From Propionibacteriaceae bacterium (GTDB lineage Bacteria > Actinomycetota > Actinomycetes > Propionibacteriales > Propionibacteriaceae), in assembly GCA_016717345.1 (NCBI GenBank), contig JADKFR010000005.1, positions 186,001 through 250,000 on the forward strand: 64,000 nt of DNA, read 5' to 3'. The position numbers were made by a program, and so were the translations under genes. The notes under the pieces were generated by a model, which saw only the letters and a list, made by a program, of their open reading frames with translations, had not been told where the DNA came from and searched no databases. Below, piece by piece: positions 8,735 to 16,970 of the stretch. How positions within the stretch are numbered: the first letter of the stretch is position 1; each line of letters starts with the position of its first letter.

Positions 8735-10630
8735 GTGACTGAGCAGCACGCCAAGCCGGCGTCACCGGCGATCATCGCCCAGCACCGCCAGTTGCAGGGC
8801 TCACTGCCCTTCGCCGACCGGCAGGACTTCGACGACGCCCACCGCGGCTTCATCGCCGCGCTCGAGCCGGGCGTCGTCCGGGCCGCTGACGGCAGGGTTG
8901 TGTGGGACAACGACTCCTACGATTTCCTGGCCGGGGATGCCCCCGACACGGTCAACCCGAGCCTGTGGCGACAGTCCCAGTTGAACTCGATCCAGGGCCT
9001 GTTCGAAGTGGTTCCCGGCCTGTACCAGGCTCGCGGGTTCGACCTGTCCAACATCACTTTCGTCGAAGGTGAGCGCGGCGTCATCGTGATCGACCCGCTG
9101 ATCTCGACGGAGACCGCGGCCGCGGCCCTCGGCCTGTACCGGCAGCATCGCGGCGACCGCCCGGTCACCGCGGTGATCTACACCCACTCTCACGCCGACC
9201 ACTTCGCCGGCGTCCGCGGTGTCGTCGACCAGGCCGACGTCGACTCGGGGGCTGTCCCGGTGATCGCCCCCGCGGGGTTCACCAGCCATGCGGTCGCCGA
9301 GAACGTCTACGCCGGGACGGCGATGGCCCGCCGGGCCGGCTACATGTACGGCGCGGCGCTCGAGCGAAGCCCCCGGGGGCAGGTGGGCGCCGGACTCGGC
9401 CAGACCACCTCCACCGGCACCGTCACCCTGATCCCGCCCACGGTCGAGATCAGCACCACCGGGCAGGAACTCACCGTGGACGGGGTCCGGATGGTGTTCC
9501 AGATGGCACCCGGGTCGGAGGCCCCCGCCGAGATGCACTTCCTGTTCCCCGACCTGCGGGCCCTGTGCCTGGCCGAGAACGCCACCCATGTGCTGCACAA
9601 CATCCTCACCATCCGTGGGGCGCTGGTGCGTGACCCGCACGCGTGGGCGCGCTACCTCGCCGACGCGATCGAGCTTTTCGGGGACGAGACGGACGTGGTC
9701 TTCGCGTCGCACCACTGGCCGACCTGGGGGCACGAACGGGCCATGCGGTTCCTGTCCGAACAGCGCGACCTGTACGCCTACCTGCACGACCAGACCCTGC
9801 GGATGATGAATCAGGGCCTGACCGGGGCTGAGATCGCCGAGAGGTTCGAGTTGTCGCCGGCGTTGGAGAACGCCTGGCACGCAAGGGGCTACTACGGCTC
9901 GGTCAGCCACAACGTCAAGGCGATCTACCAGCGCTACCTCGGCTGGTACGACGGGAACCCGGCGAACCTGTGGCAGCACCCGCCGACCGCGGCCGGCCGA
10001 CGCTACGTGGAGTACATGGGCGGGGCCGACGCCGTGGTGGCGAAGGCCCGCGACTCCTTTGCCGAAGGTGACTTCCGCTGGGTGGCTGAAGTCCTCAGCC
10101 ACGTGGTCTTCGCTGAACCAGACCACGTCGAAGCCCACATGTTGCTGGCGGACACTTTCGAGCAACTCGGCTACGGCTCCGAGAACGGCACCTGGCGCTG
10201 CGCCTATCTGTCGGCCACGCACGAGCTGCGGCACGGATCGTTCGGCACCCCCGCGGTCGCGGCCGCGCCCGACCTGTTCGCCCAGCTCACCCCCGAGCAG
10301 TGGTTCGACGCCATCGCGATCAGGGTGGACGGCCCGCGGGCCTGGGACTTGTTCCTCAGCGTGGACGTCGACCTGACCGACCTCGGACAGGTGCACCGGC
10401 TGACCCTCAGTAATGGGGTCCTGTCGCACACCAGTGGGTCCTCCGGGGCACCGGCGGATCTCGTCCTGCGGCTCGTGAGCACCCGGCTGGCGGGCCTGCT
10501 GACGGGACAGATCCCGCTGGAGGGCCTCGCGGCTGCCGGCATCACGGCCGAGGGCGACCTGGGCACCCTCGGGCGGCTGATGGCGGTGCTCGACCGGACT
10601 GATCCGGACTTCGCCATCGTCACCCCCTGA
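8735..10630 (+). CDS. Alkylsulfatase of the SdsA1 / metallo-beta-lactamase family
   Basis: This 631-residue enzyme is close in length to Pseudomonas SdsA1. It carries the binuclear zinc motif THSHADHFAG near residue 150, further ligand regions (CLAENATH, SHHWPTWG), a helical dimerisation segment, and a C-terminal SCP2-like domain (about residues 500-630) thought to bind the alkyl chain. The family hydrolyses alkyl sulfates such as SDS to alcohol and sulfate. No signal peptide is visible, whereas SdsA1 is secreted. GTG at 8735 is preferred over GTG at 8726 because of its GAGGGGG spacing. A SulP transporter follows 17 bp later. Confidence 0.9.
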   Translation: MTEQHAKPASPAIIAQHRQLQGSLPFADRQDFDDAHRGFIAALEPGVVRAADGRVVWDNDSYDFLAGDAPDTVNPSLWRQSQLNSIQGLFEVVPGLYQARGFDLSNITFVEGERGVIVIDPLISTETAAAALGLYRQHRGDRPVTAVIYTHSHADHFAGVRGVVDQADVDSGAVPVIAPAGFTSHAVAENVYAGTAMARRAGYMYGAALERSPRGQVGAGLGQTTSTGTVTLIPPTVEISTTGQELTVDGVRMVFQMAPGSEAPAEMHFLFPDLRALCLAENATHVLHNILTIRGALVRDPHAWARYLADAIELFGDETDVVFASHHWPTWGHERAMRFLSEQRDLYAYLHDQTLRMMNQGLTGAEIAERFELSPALENAWHARGYYGSVSHNVKAIYQRYLGWYDGNPANLWQHPPTAAGRRYVEYMGGADAVVAKARDSFAEGDFRWVAEVLSHVVFAEPDHVEAHMLLADTFEQLGYGSENGTWRCAYLSATHELRHGSFGTPAVAAAPDLFAQLTPEQWFDAIAIRVDGPRAWDLFLSVDVDLTDLGQVHRLTLSNGVLSHTSGSSGAPADLVLRLVSTRLAGLLTGQIPLEGLAAAGITAEGDLGTLGRLMAVLDRTDPDFAIVTP

Positions 10631-10647
10631 CCCGCGGAGCCGGTCCT

Positions 10648-12318
10648 GTGCGCCTCTCGTTGCCCGCCTGGGTGCCGGCCGAGTTCCGTCAGCCGACCTC
10701 GGCCGACGTGCGTGCCGGGGTGGTGCACGGGCTGGTCAGCGTCCCGGACGGACTCGCGGCGGGCTTGCTGGCCGGCCTGAACCCGGTGGCCGGCCTGTAC
10801 GGCTATCTGTTCGGGACGCTCGCTGGTGCGCTGACCACCAGCTCGGCGTTGATGTCCGTGCAGGCCACCGGCGCGATGGCCGTGATCATTGCCGATACGC
10901 CCGGTCTGCAGGACGCCGACGCTCCGCAGGCGTTGGCCACCCTGACCGTGCTGACGGGGCTGATCATGCTCGCCGCAGGTCTGGCCAAGCTGGGGTCGCT
11001 GGTGCGCTACGTCCCCAACGCCGTCCTAGCGGGTTTCATCAACGCTGTCGCCATCAACATCATGCTCGGCCAGTTGGCCGGCATCACCGGCTACGCCGGC
11101 AGGGGCGCCAATCGAATCGTCAGGTCGGTCGACACCCTGCTCAATATCGGGTCCTTCCACTGGCCCACGGTGCTGGTCGCGGCGACGACCCTGGTGCTCA
11201 TCCTGGTGCTGGAACGCACCCGGCTGGGCGCGCTCGGGCTGTTCGTCGCCGTCGTGCTCGCCTCTGCGGTGGTCGCGCTGCTCCCCGGCCTGGACGTGCC
11301 GACGATGGCAGGTCTCGCCGAGATCCCTCAGGCGCTCCCGGCCCCCGTCCTTCCCTCGCTCGTCCTGATCGGCAACTTCCTGGTGCCGGCAGCCTCACTG
11401 GCACTCGTGGGCCTCGTGCAGGGCGCGGCGATCGGCCAATCGATCCCCAACCCGGACGGCCGGTACCCCGACGCCTCCGGCGACTTCCGGGGACAGGGCA
11501 TCGCCAACCTGGTGTCGGGTCTGCTGCGTGGGATGCCCGTCGGCGGATCGATGTCGGGAACCGCCCTGGTGGTGGCCGCCGGTGGACGTGGCCGCTTCGC
11601 CAACCTGACGGCTGCGGCCGTCATGCTGGTGGCGATCCTGGCCCTCGCCCCCGCTTTCGGACGGGTGGCGATGCCGTCGCTGGCGGCGCTGCTGGTGCTG
11701 ATCGGGGCGCGCACGCTCAAACCGGACCAGGTCCTGATGGTGTGGCGGACGGGCCGGACCCAGGCGACGGTGATGTCCACCACCTTCCTGCTCACCCTGC
11801 TGGTCCCGATGCAGTACGCCGTCCTGGCCGGGGTCGGCATCTCGGTCGTCCTGTTCGTCGCCCGCCAGTCGAACCGGGTGACGGTGAAGCGATGGACATT
11901 CGCGCCCGGCGCCGTCCTGCCCACCGAGAGCGAACCGCCGGCGCGGCTCCCCAGGGACGAGGTGGTCGTGCTCACGGCCTACGGGAGCCTGTTCTTCGCC
12001 TCCGCCGCCGTCTTCGAGAGTCAACTTCCCGCCCCGGGGCCCGAGTCGCCCGGATCGGTGGTGGTCCTCCGGCTTCGGGGCAAGGAGGAACTCGGCAGCA
12101 CCTTCATCAAGACCATCACCCGTTACCACGACACCCTCACGGCGGCCGGCTGCCTGCTCGTCCTGAGCGGGCTCAATGAGCGTCTGCTCACTCAGCTGCG
12201 CAACACCGGTGCCCTTGACCACCTCGGTGCCGAAAACGTGTTCGCTGCCCGCCCGAACGTCGGGGAGTCGCTGCAAGCGGGGCTGCGACGCGCCCGGGAG
12301 TGGCAGGAATCCCAGTGA
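10648..12318 (+). CDS. SulP/SLC26-family anion transporter with STAS domain
   Basis: This 556-residue protein has about 11-14 hydrophobic helices from residue 25 to 410, starting with the SulP signature region (GLVSVPDGLAAGLLAGLNPVAGLYG), then a cytoplasmic STAS domain (residues about 430-545; VVVLRLRGKEELGSTFIKTI). SulP proteins move sulfate, bicarbonate or other anions. Its place 17 bp after an alkylsulfatase suggests handling of sulfate or sulfated substrate, though SulP specificity cannot be read from sequence. GTG start. Confidence 0.9.
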   Translation: MRLSLPAWVPAEFRQPTSADVRAGVVHGLVSVPDGLAAGLLAGLNPVAGLYGYLFGTLAGALTTSSALMSVQATGAMAVIIADTPGLQDADAPQALATLTVLTGLIMLAAGLAKLGSLVRYVPNAVLAGFINAVAINIMLGQLAGITGYAGRGANRIVRSVDTLLNIGSFHWPTVLVAATTLVLILVLERTRLGALGLFVAVVLASAVVALLPGLDVPTMAGLAEIPQALPAPVLPSLVLIGNFLVPAASLALVGLVQGAAIGQSIPNPDGRYPDASGDFRGQGIANLVSGLLRGMPVGGSMSGTALVVAAGGRGRFANLTAAAVMLVAILALAPAFGRVAMPSLAALLVLIGARTLKPDQVLMVWRTGRTQATVMSTTFLLTLLVPMQYAVLAGVGISVVLFVARQSNRVTVKRWTFAPGAVLPTESEPPARLPRDEVVVLTAYGSLFFASAAVFESQLPAPGPESPGSVVVLRLRGKEELGSTFIKTITRYHDTLTAAGCLLVLSGLNERLLTQLRNTGALDHLGAENVFAARPNVGESLQAGLRRAREWQESQ

Positions 12319-12398
12319 AGCTGACGCGTCAGCCCGCATTCGGCCACACTGGCGACACCTGCAGCGCAGGTGTTTCCTGAGCCGGGAAGGAGATCCCC

Positions 12399-13424
12399 AT
12401 GGGTCCCACCGTCGAGAGCCCCACCAGCTTCCCTCAGTCCGGGCGCGCGCACCCGGCGGACGTGGAACGCATGATGGCCAGGCTGCTGCTGACCGAGGGC
12501 GCCGACCGGCGGCGAAACCTGTCCGCGTTCTGGGTCCTGATCGTGCTTGCCACGGTGATCGCCAGCGCCGGAATCATCGCCGACTCGACCGCGTCGGTGA
12601 TCGGCGCCATGATCGTGGCCCCGCTGATGACGCCCATCCTGGGAACGGCGCTGTCCGTGGTGCTGGCCCGGCGGCGGTTGGTCCTGGTCAACCTTGCCAT
12701 GGTGGTCGCCGGCGCGGCCAGCGTGGTGGTGATCGCGTTCCTGCTCGGACTGACCGCCCATTCGCACCTCGTCGCGGACACGAACTCTCAGATCGCCGCG
12801 CGGGTGAGCCCGCGGCTGATCGACCTGGTGGCCGCTCTTGCCACCGGCGTCGTGGGCGCCTTTGCCGTCGTGCGTTCCGACGTGTCGGACACGCTGCCCG
12901 GTGTCGCGATCGCGATCTCCCTGGTGCCACCGCTGTGCGTGGTCGGGCTGACCCTGGAATCCGGGGAGCCGGGGCAGGCGCTCGGGGCTTTGCTGCTCTT
13001 CGGGACGAACGTGGGCGCCATCATCGCCACCGGTATCGCGGTGTTCCTGGGCTATCGGGTTCGGGCGGCAGCGATCACCCTGGGATTCCAGGTGGGGCGC
13101 CTGGGCACCGGCATGCTGGCCGTCGTGGTCGGATCGGTGATCGCTCTCGCCGTGCCGCTGGGGATCGGCAGCGCCGTGGTCGTCCAGCAGGAACTCGTCG
13201 TGGCCAGGGCCGCACCGGTCGCCGAAGAGTGGGCCCAGGCCCAGGGCTGGCAGATCAGTGACATCACGTTGCGGCTGGGAACCCTGCGGATCGTGGCGCT
13301 CGGCCCGCCGCCGACCATCGGCGAGACCGGCCTGAGGGAGAGACTCGATGCCGCCGGCCTCGCCGACGTGGACGCCCGGGTCACGCTGGTGCTGGGTGGC
13401 AGCAAGGAGTTGCCCGCCCGCTGA
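12399..13424 (+). CDS. DUF389-family membrane protein
   Basis: This 341-residue protein has the DUF389 hallmark core: helix VLIVLATVIASAGIIADST, then VIGAMIVAPLMTPILGTALSVV, and paired helices to about residue 260, followed by a soluble C-terminus. The function of DUF389 is unknown. The start is supported by GGAAGGAGATCCCC upstream. It is the last gene of the alkylsulfatase set, 80 bp after the SulP gene, and ends before a strong hairpin. Confidence 0.88.
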   Translation: MGPTVESPTSFPQSGRAHPADVERMMARLLLTEGADRRRNLSAFWVLIVLATVIASAGIIADSTASVIGAMIVAPLMTPILGTALSVVLARRRLVLVNLAMVVAGAASVVVIAFLLGLTAHSHLVADTNSQIAARVSPRLIDLVAALATGVVGAFAVVRSDVSDTLPGVAIAISLVPPLCVVGLTLESGEPGQALGALLLFGTNVGAIIATGIAVFLGYRVRAAAITLGFQVGRLGTGMLAVVVGSVIALAVPLGIGSAVVVQQELVVARAAPVAEEWAQAQGWQISDITLRLGTLRIVALGPPPTIGETGLRERLDAAGLADVDARVTLVLGGSKELPAR

Positions 13425-13499
13425 CCTGCGGTGGTGCGAAACGCCACCGGCCGCCCGATCGCTGCGGACGCCCCGAGCGCCCTCCGCGCTCCTGACGCC

Positions 13500-13533
13500 A
13501 CAACGCCGCGGGGTGGTCCCCCGCGGCGTTGTT
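13500..13533. terminator. Strong bidirectional hairpin terminator
   Basis: CAACGCCGCGGGG (13501-13513) pairs perfectly with CCCCGCGGCGTTG (13519-13531) across a 5-nt loop, between the convergent DUF389 and citrate synthase genes. It can serve both strands. Confidence 0.8.
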
Positions 13534-13549
13534 GGTCCTGCCCCTGACC

Positions 13550-14836
13550 TCAGGCCGGGCGTTGTTCCATCGGGACGTAGTCGCGCGAGGTCTCGCCGAT
13601 GTAGACCTGACGCGGGCGGCCGATCTTGTTGGCCGGATCGACCTTCTGTTCGCGCCAATGGGCGATCCAGCCGGGCAGCCGGCCGAGGGCGAACAGGACG
13701 GTGAACATGTTCATGGGGAAGCCCATCGCCTGGTAGATCAGGCCCGTGTAGAAGTCCACGTTCGGGTAGAGCTTGCGTTCCTGGAAGTACGAATCGCTGA
13801 GCGCGGCCTCTTCGAGGCGGATGGCGATGTCGAGCAATTCATCGCCGCCACTGAGGGTCTTCAGGATCTCGTCCGCGTGCTTCTTCACGATGGCTGCGCG
13901 CGGATCGTAGTTCTTGTAGATCCGGTGGCCGAAGCCCATCAGCTTGGTGGTGTCCTTCTTGTCCTTGACCTTGGAGACGTAGCCCTTCACGTCCCCACCG
14001 TCGTCGCGGATCTGCGCCAGCATCTCCAGCACGGCCTGGTTCGCGCCGCCGTGGAGGGGCCCCGACAGGGCGCTGACCCCGGCCGCGACGGAGACGTAGA
14101 TGTTGGCGCCCGATGACCCCACCAGTCGGACGGTGGACGTCGAGCAGTTCTGTTCGTGGTCGGCGTGCAGGATCAGCAGCACGTCCAGGGCGCGGGTGAT
14201 CGCGTCGTCGAACGGGTACGGCGTGGTGGGGAGCCCGAAGGACATCCGCAGGAAGTTCTCGATATAGCTCTCGGACTCGCTCGGGTAGAGGAACGGCTGT
14301 CCCACCGAGTTCTTGTAGCCGTAGGCGGCCAGGGTGGGGACCTGGCCCAGCAGGCGGTAGGTGGCATCGTCCAGGTCACTGGTCTGGACGCCGAGCCGCG
14401 GGGTGGAGAACGTGGAGAGCGCGTTGATGCCTGCTGCCAGCACGGGCATCGGGTGCGAGCGCCGGGGGAAGAAGCGGAACATCTCCTTCAACCGCTCGTC
14501 CAGCAGGTGGGAGGTGGAGATGTGGCCGGAGAACTCGGCCAACTGAGCTGCCGTGGGCAACTCGCCGTTGAGGACGAGATAGGCAACCTCGAGGAAGCTC
14601 GACTTCTCGGCGAGTTGTTCGATGGGGTAGCCGCGGTACCGCAGGATGCCGGCGTCGCCGTCGATGTAGGTGATGGCCGACTGGCAGGACGCGGTGCTGC
14701 CGAAGCCGACGTCCAAGGTGACGTCGCCGGTAGCTGCGAGGAGCTTGCTGACGTCGTAACCGTTGCTACCCAGGGTCGACGCGACCAGCGGCAACTCGTG
14801 GTGGACATCGTCGTGGCTGAAAACCGCGTTCCCCAT
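13550..14836 (-). CDS. gltA: Citrate synthase (type I)
   Basis: This 428-residue enzyme condenses oxaloacetate and acetyl-CoA to citrate. Catalytic regions are clear: His in LHADHEQNCSTST, His in MGFGHRIYK and Asp in NVDFYTGLIYQAMG, with SGPLHGGANQA for CoA binding. Size and N-terminal domain match Gram-negative/actinobacterial type I enzymes. ATG at 14836 has AGGAGGATCGG upstream. It is divergent from the YceI gene. Confidence 0.96.
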   Translation of the reverse strand: MGNAVFSHDDVHHELPLVASTLGSNGYDVSKLLAATGDVTLDVGFGSTASCQSAITYIDGDAGILRYRGYPIEQLAEKSSFLEVAYLVLNGELPTAAQLAEFSGHISTSHLLDERLKEMFRFFPRRSHPMPVLAAGINALSTFSTPRLGVQTSDLDDATYRLLGQVPTLAAYGYKNSVGQPFLYPSESESYIENFLRMSFGLPTTPYPFDDAITRALDVLLILHADHEQNCSTSTVRLVGSSGANIYVSVAAGVSALSGPLHGGANQAVLEMLAQIRDDGGDVKGYVSKVKDKKDTTKLMGFGHRIYKNYDPRAAIVKKHADEILKTLSGGDELLDIAIRLEEAALSDSYFQERKLYPNVDFYTGLIYQAMGFPMNMFTVLFALGRLPGWIAHWREQKVDPANKIGRPRQVYIGETSRDYVPMEQRPA

Positions 14837-14988
14837 CCGATCCTCCTGAAAGAGACGTCGAGGCCGCACCCTCGCGGCCCCTCGGGCTCACCCTACCTTG
14901 GGCGGCGGGCCGCCGGGCAGACGGCCGGGGACATCCTGGGACGCGGAGGCTCCCCCCGGCCAGGGAGTCCGGCACTGACGTGACATTG

Positions 14989-15002
14989 GTTGACAGATCA
15001 AC
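14989..15002. promoter_or_regulatory. Upstream palindromic operator of the YceI gene
   Basis: GTTGA-CAGA-TCAAC, a 14-bp perfect inverted repeat that overlaps the -35 box. It matches a second copy centred 34 bp downstream. Short TTGA/TCAA palindromes of this kind are typical MarR-family sites; no such regulator is encoded in the window. Confidence 0.65.
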
Positions 15003-15018
15003 TATGTCCGGGTAGATT
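14990..15018 (+). promoter_or_regulatory. Promoter of the YceI gene
   Basis: TTGACA (14990-14995), a 17-bp spacer and TAGATT (15013-15018) make a near-consensus primary-sigma promoter, unusually clear for this GC-rich sequence. The start codon is 36 bp after the -10 box. Confidence 0.8.
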
Positions 15019-15022
15019 ATTA

Positions 15023-15036
15023 GTTGAGAGTTCAAC
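15023..15036. promoter_or_regulatory. Downstream palindromic operator of the YceI gene
   Basis: GTTGA-GAGT-TCAAC, matching the arms of the upstream operator, lies just after the -10 box around the likely transcription start. Two sites about three helical turns apart that cover both promoter ends suggest repression. Confidence 0.65.
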
Positions 15037-15053
15037 AACGAGAGGCATAGACC

Positions 15054-15623
15054 ATGAGCACCACCACCACTGCAATCGCCACCCTCGCCGACGTCAAGGG
15101 CACCTTCACCCTGGATGCCAGCCACAGCCGGATCGGCTTCGTCACCCGCCACGCGATGGTGACCAAGGTCCGCGGCGCCTTCAACGACGTCACCGGCACC
15201 GCGACCGTTGACGGCTCCAACCCCAACGACTCCTCCCTGTCGGTCGAGATCGCCGCGGCGAGCATCGACACCCGCGACGCCGGCCGCGACGGCCACCTCG
15301 TCAGCCCCGACTTCCTCGACGCCGCCACCTACCCGGCGCTCACCTTCGTGGCGAACAACTTCGCGGTCACCGGGCCCGACACCCTCGAGGTGACCGGCGG
15401 CCTGACGATCAAGGGCATCACCAAGACCATCACCATCCCCTTCACCTTCGAAGGTGCCGCCGTTGACCCGTTCGGCAACCAGCGCGTCGGCTTCGAAGGC
15501 TCCACCGCCATCAGCCGCAAGGACTGGGGCCTGACCTGGAACGCCGCTCTCGAAACCGGCGGCGTCCTGGTCAGCGACAAGGTCGTCCTCGAGTTCGAGG
15601 TTTCCGCCATCAAGGCCGCCTGA
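15054..15623 (+). CDS. YceI-family lipocalin-like protein
   Basis: This 189-residue protein is a beta-barrel of the YceI family, with the usual start FTLDASHSRIGFVTRHAMVTKVRGAF and conserved DAATYPALTF and GLTIKGITK segments. YceI proteins bind polyisoprenoid lipids and are often stress-induced. No signal peptide is seen, so it is probably cytoplasmic, as in many actinobacterial members. ATG follows AGAGGC. It has a consensus promoter with twin palindromes, and a strong hairpin follows the stop. Confidence 0.92.
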   Translation: MSTTTTAIATLADVKGTFTLDASHSRIGFVTRHAMVTKVRGAFNDVTGTATVDGSNPNDSSLSVEIAAASIDTRDAGRDGHLVSPDFLDAATYPALTFVANNFAVTGPDTLEVTGGLTIKGITKTITIPFTFEGAAVDPFGNQRVGFEGSTAISRKDWGLTWNAALETGGVLVSDKVVLEFEVSAIKAA

Positions 15624-15636
15624 GCGAACCACAGCG

Positions 15637-15668
15637 AAAGGGGACGGGGGCTGACCCCGTCCCCTTTC
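15637..15668. terminator. Hairpin terminator after the YceI gene
   Basis: AAAGGGGACGGGG (15637-15649) pairs with CCCCGTCCCCTTT (15655-15667) around a 5-nt loop, between the convergent YceI and aminotransferase genes; the stem runs into a short T/C tract. Confidence 0.8.
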
Positions 15669-15686
15669 CCCTTGCCCAGACACCGA

Positions 15687-16901
15687 TCAAGCGTCGAGGG
15701 CTTCGACCAGTGCCTCCAGCGCCTGATCCAATTCCTGCTCGGTGATGACCAGGGTCGGGGCCAGCCGGATCGTCGATCCGTGGGTGTCCTTGGCGATCAC
15801 GCCACGTTGCAGCAACCGCTCGCAGATCCCGCGCGCGGGGCCCAGCGACGGGTCGATGTCGACGCCCGCCCACAAGCCGCTGTTGCGGACGGCGGTGACC
15901 CCTTGACCGATCAGCTCATCGAGGCGGGTGCGCAGGTAGGCTCCCAGCTCGCGGGAGCGCTGCTGGAACTCCCCGGTGTTGAGCAGTTCGACCACCGCGG
16001 TGCCCACCGCCGCCCCGAGCGGGTTCCCGCCGAAGGTCGAGCCGTGCTGGCCGGGCCGCAGGACGCCGAGGATGTCGGCGTTGCCCACGACCGCCGAGAC
16101 CGGCAGGATGCCGCCGCCCAACGCCTTGCCGAGCAAATAAAGATCGGGGACGACGCCCTCCAGATCGCACGCGAAGGTCGCGCCGCAGCGCGCCAGGCCG
16201 GACTGGATCTCGTCGGCGATCATCAGGACGTCGTAGCGCTGCGTCAACTCACGGACGCCGACGAGGTAGCCCGCGGGCGGCGTGATGATCCCCGCCTCAC
16301 CCTGGATCGGCTCGACAAGCACCGCGACGGTGTGATCGGTGATCGCCGCCTCCATGGCGACCAGGTCACCGAACGGCACCTTGGTGAAACCGGGGGTGAA
16401 GGGGCCATAGCTGGTGGTGGCGACGTCATCGTCGCTGAACGAGATGACGCTGATCGTCCGGCCGTGGAAGTTACCCTCCATCACGATGATGTGGGCCTGG
16501 TCCTCCGGAACGCCCTTGACCTCGTAGCCCCACTTGCGGGCGAGTTTGAGCGACGACTCGACGGCCTCCACCCCCGTGTTCATCGGCAGCACCATCTCCT
16601 TGCCGCACAGGTCGGCCAGCGACTGGATGAACGGGCCGTAGGTGTTGGAGTAGACCGCCCGAGAGGTGATGGCGAGCTTGCCGAGCTGCTCGGTGGCAAC
16701 CTTCACCAGCGTGGGGTGCGCGTGGCCGAAGTTCACCGCGGAGTAGGCCGATAGGAAGTCGAGGTAGCGGTTCTGGTCGATGTCGACGAGCCAAGCGCCC
16801 TCGCCGCGCTCGACGACCACCGGCAGCGGGTGGTAGTTGTGGCTGCCGTAGGTGTCGATCTGCTGGATCGCGCGACGCTGTTCCGCGCTGGGAACGATCA
16901 T
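15687..16901 (-). CDS. rocD: Ornithine--oxo-acid aminotransferase
   Basis: This 404-residue class III PLP aminotransferase converts ornithine and 2-oxoglutarate to glutamate semialdehyde and glutamate. Family features include the N-terminal YGSHNYHPLPVVVERGEGAW, the glycine-rich MNTGVEAVESSLKLARKW, FHGRTI, ADEIQSG, and the PLP lysine in LLGKALGGG. The HNYHPLP stretch and overall similarity favour ornithine aminotransferase over acetylornithine aminotransferase. It stands alone, so it may serve arginine/ornithine catabolism or proline supply. Confidence 0.88.
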   Translation of the reverse strand: MIVPSAEQRRAIQQIDTYGSHNYHPLPVVVERGEGAWLVDIDQNRYLDFLSAYSAVNFGHAHPTLVKVATEQLGKLAITSRAVYSNTYGPFIQSLADLCGKEMVLPMNTGVEAVESSLKLARKWGYEVKGVPEDQAHIIVMEGNFHGRTISVISFSDDDVATTSYGPFTPGFTKVPFGDLVAMEAAITDHTVAVLVEPIQGEAGIITPPAGYLVGVRELTQRYDVLMIADEIQSGLARCGATFACDLEGVVPDLYLLGKALGGGILPVSAVVGNADILGVLRPGQHGSTFGGNPLGAAVGTAVVELLNTGEFQQRSRELGAYLRTRLDELIGQGVTAVRNSGLWAGVDIDPSLGPARGICERLLQRGVIAKDTHGSTIRLAPTLVITEQELDQALEALVEALDA

Positions 16902-16970
16902 GACCCTCCTGTCCTCGTTGGCGCAGTGATCCTACTCTCGCGCCTTGGCGCACGAGCCCGCCGAGGGCGC

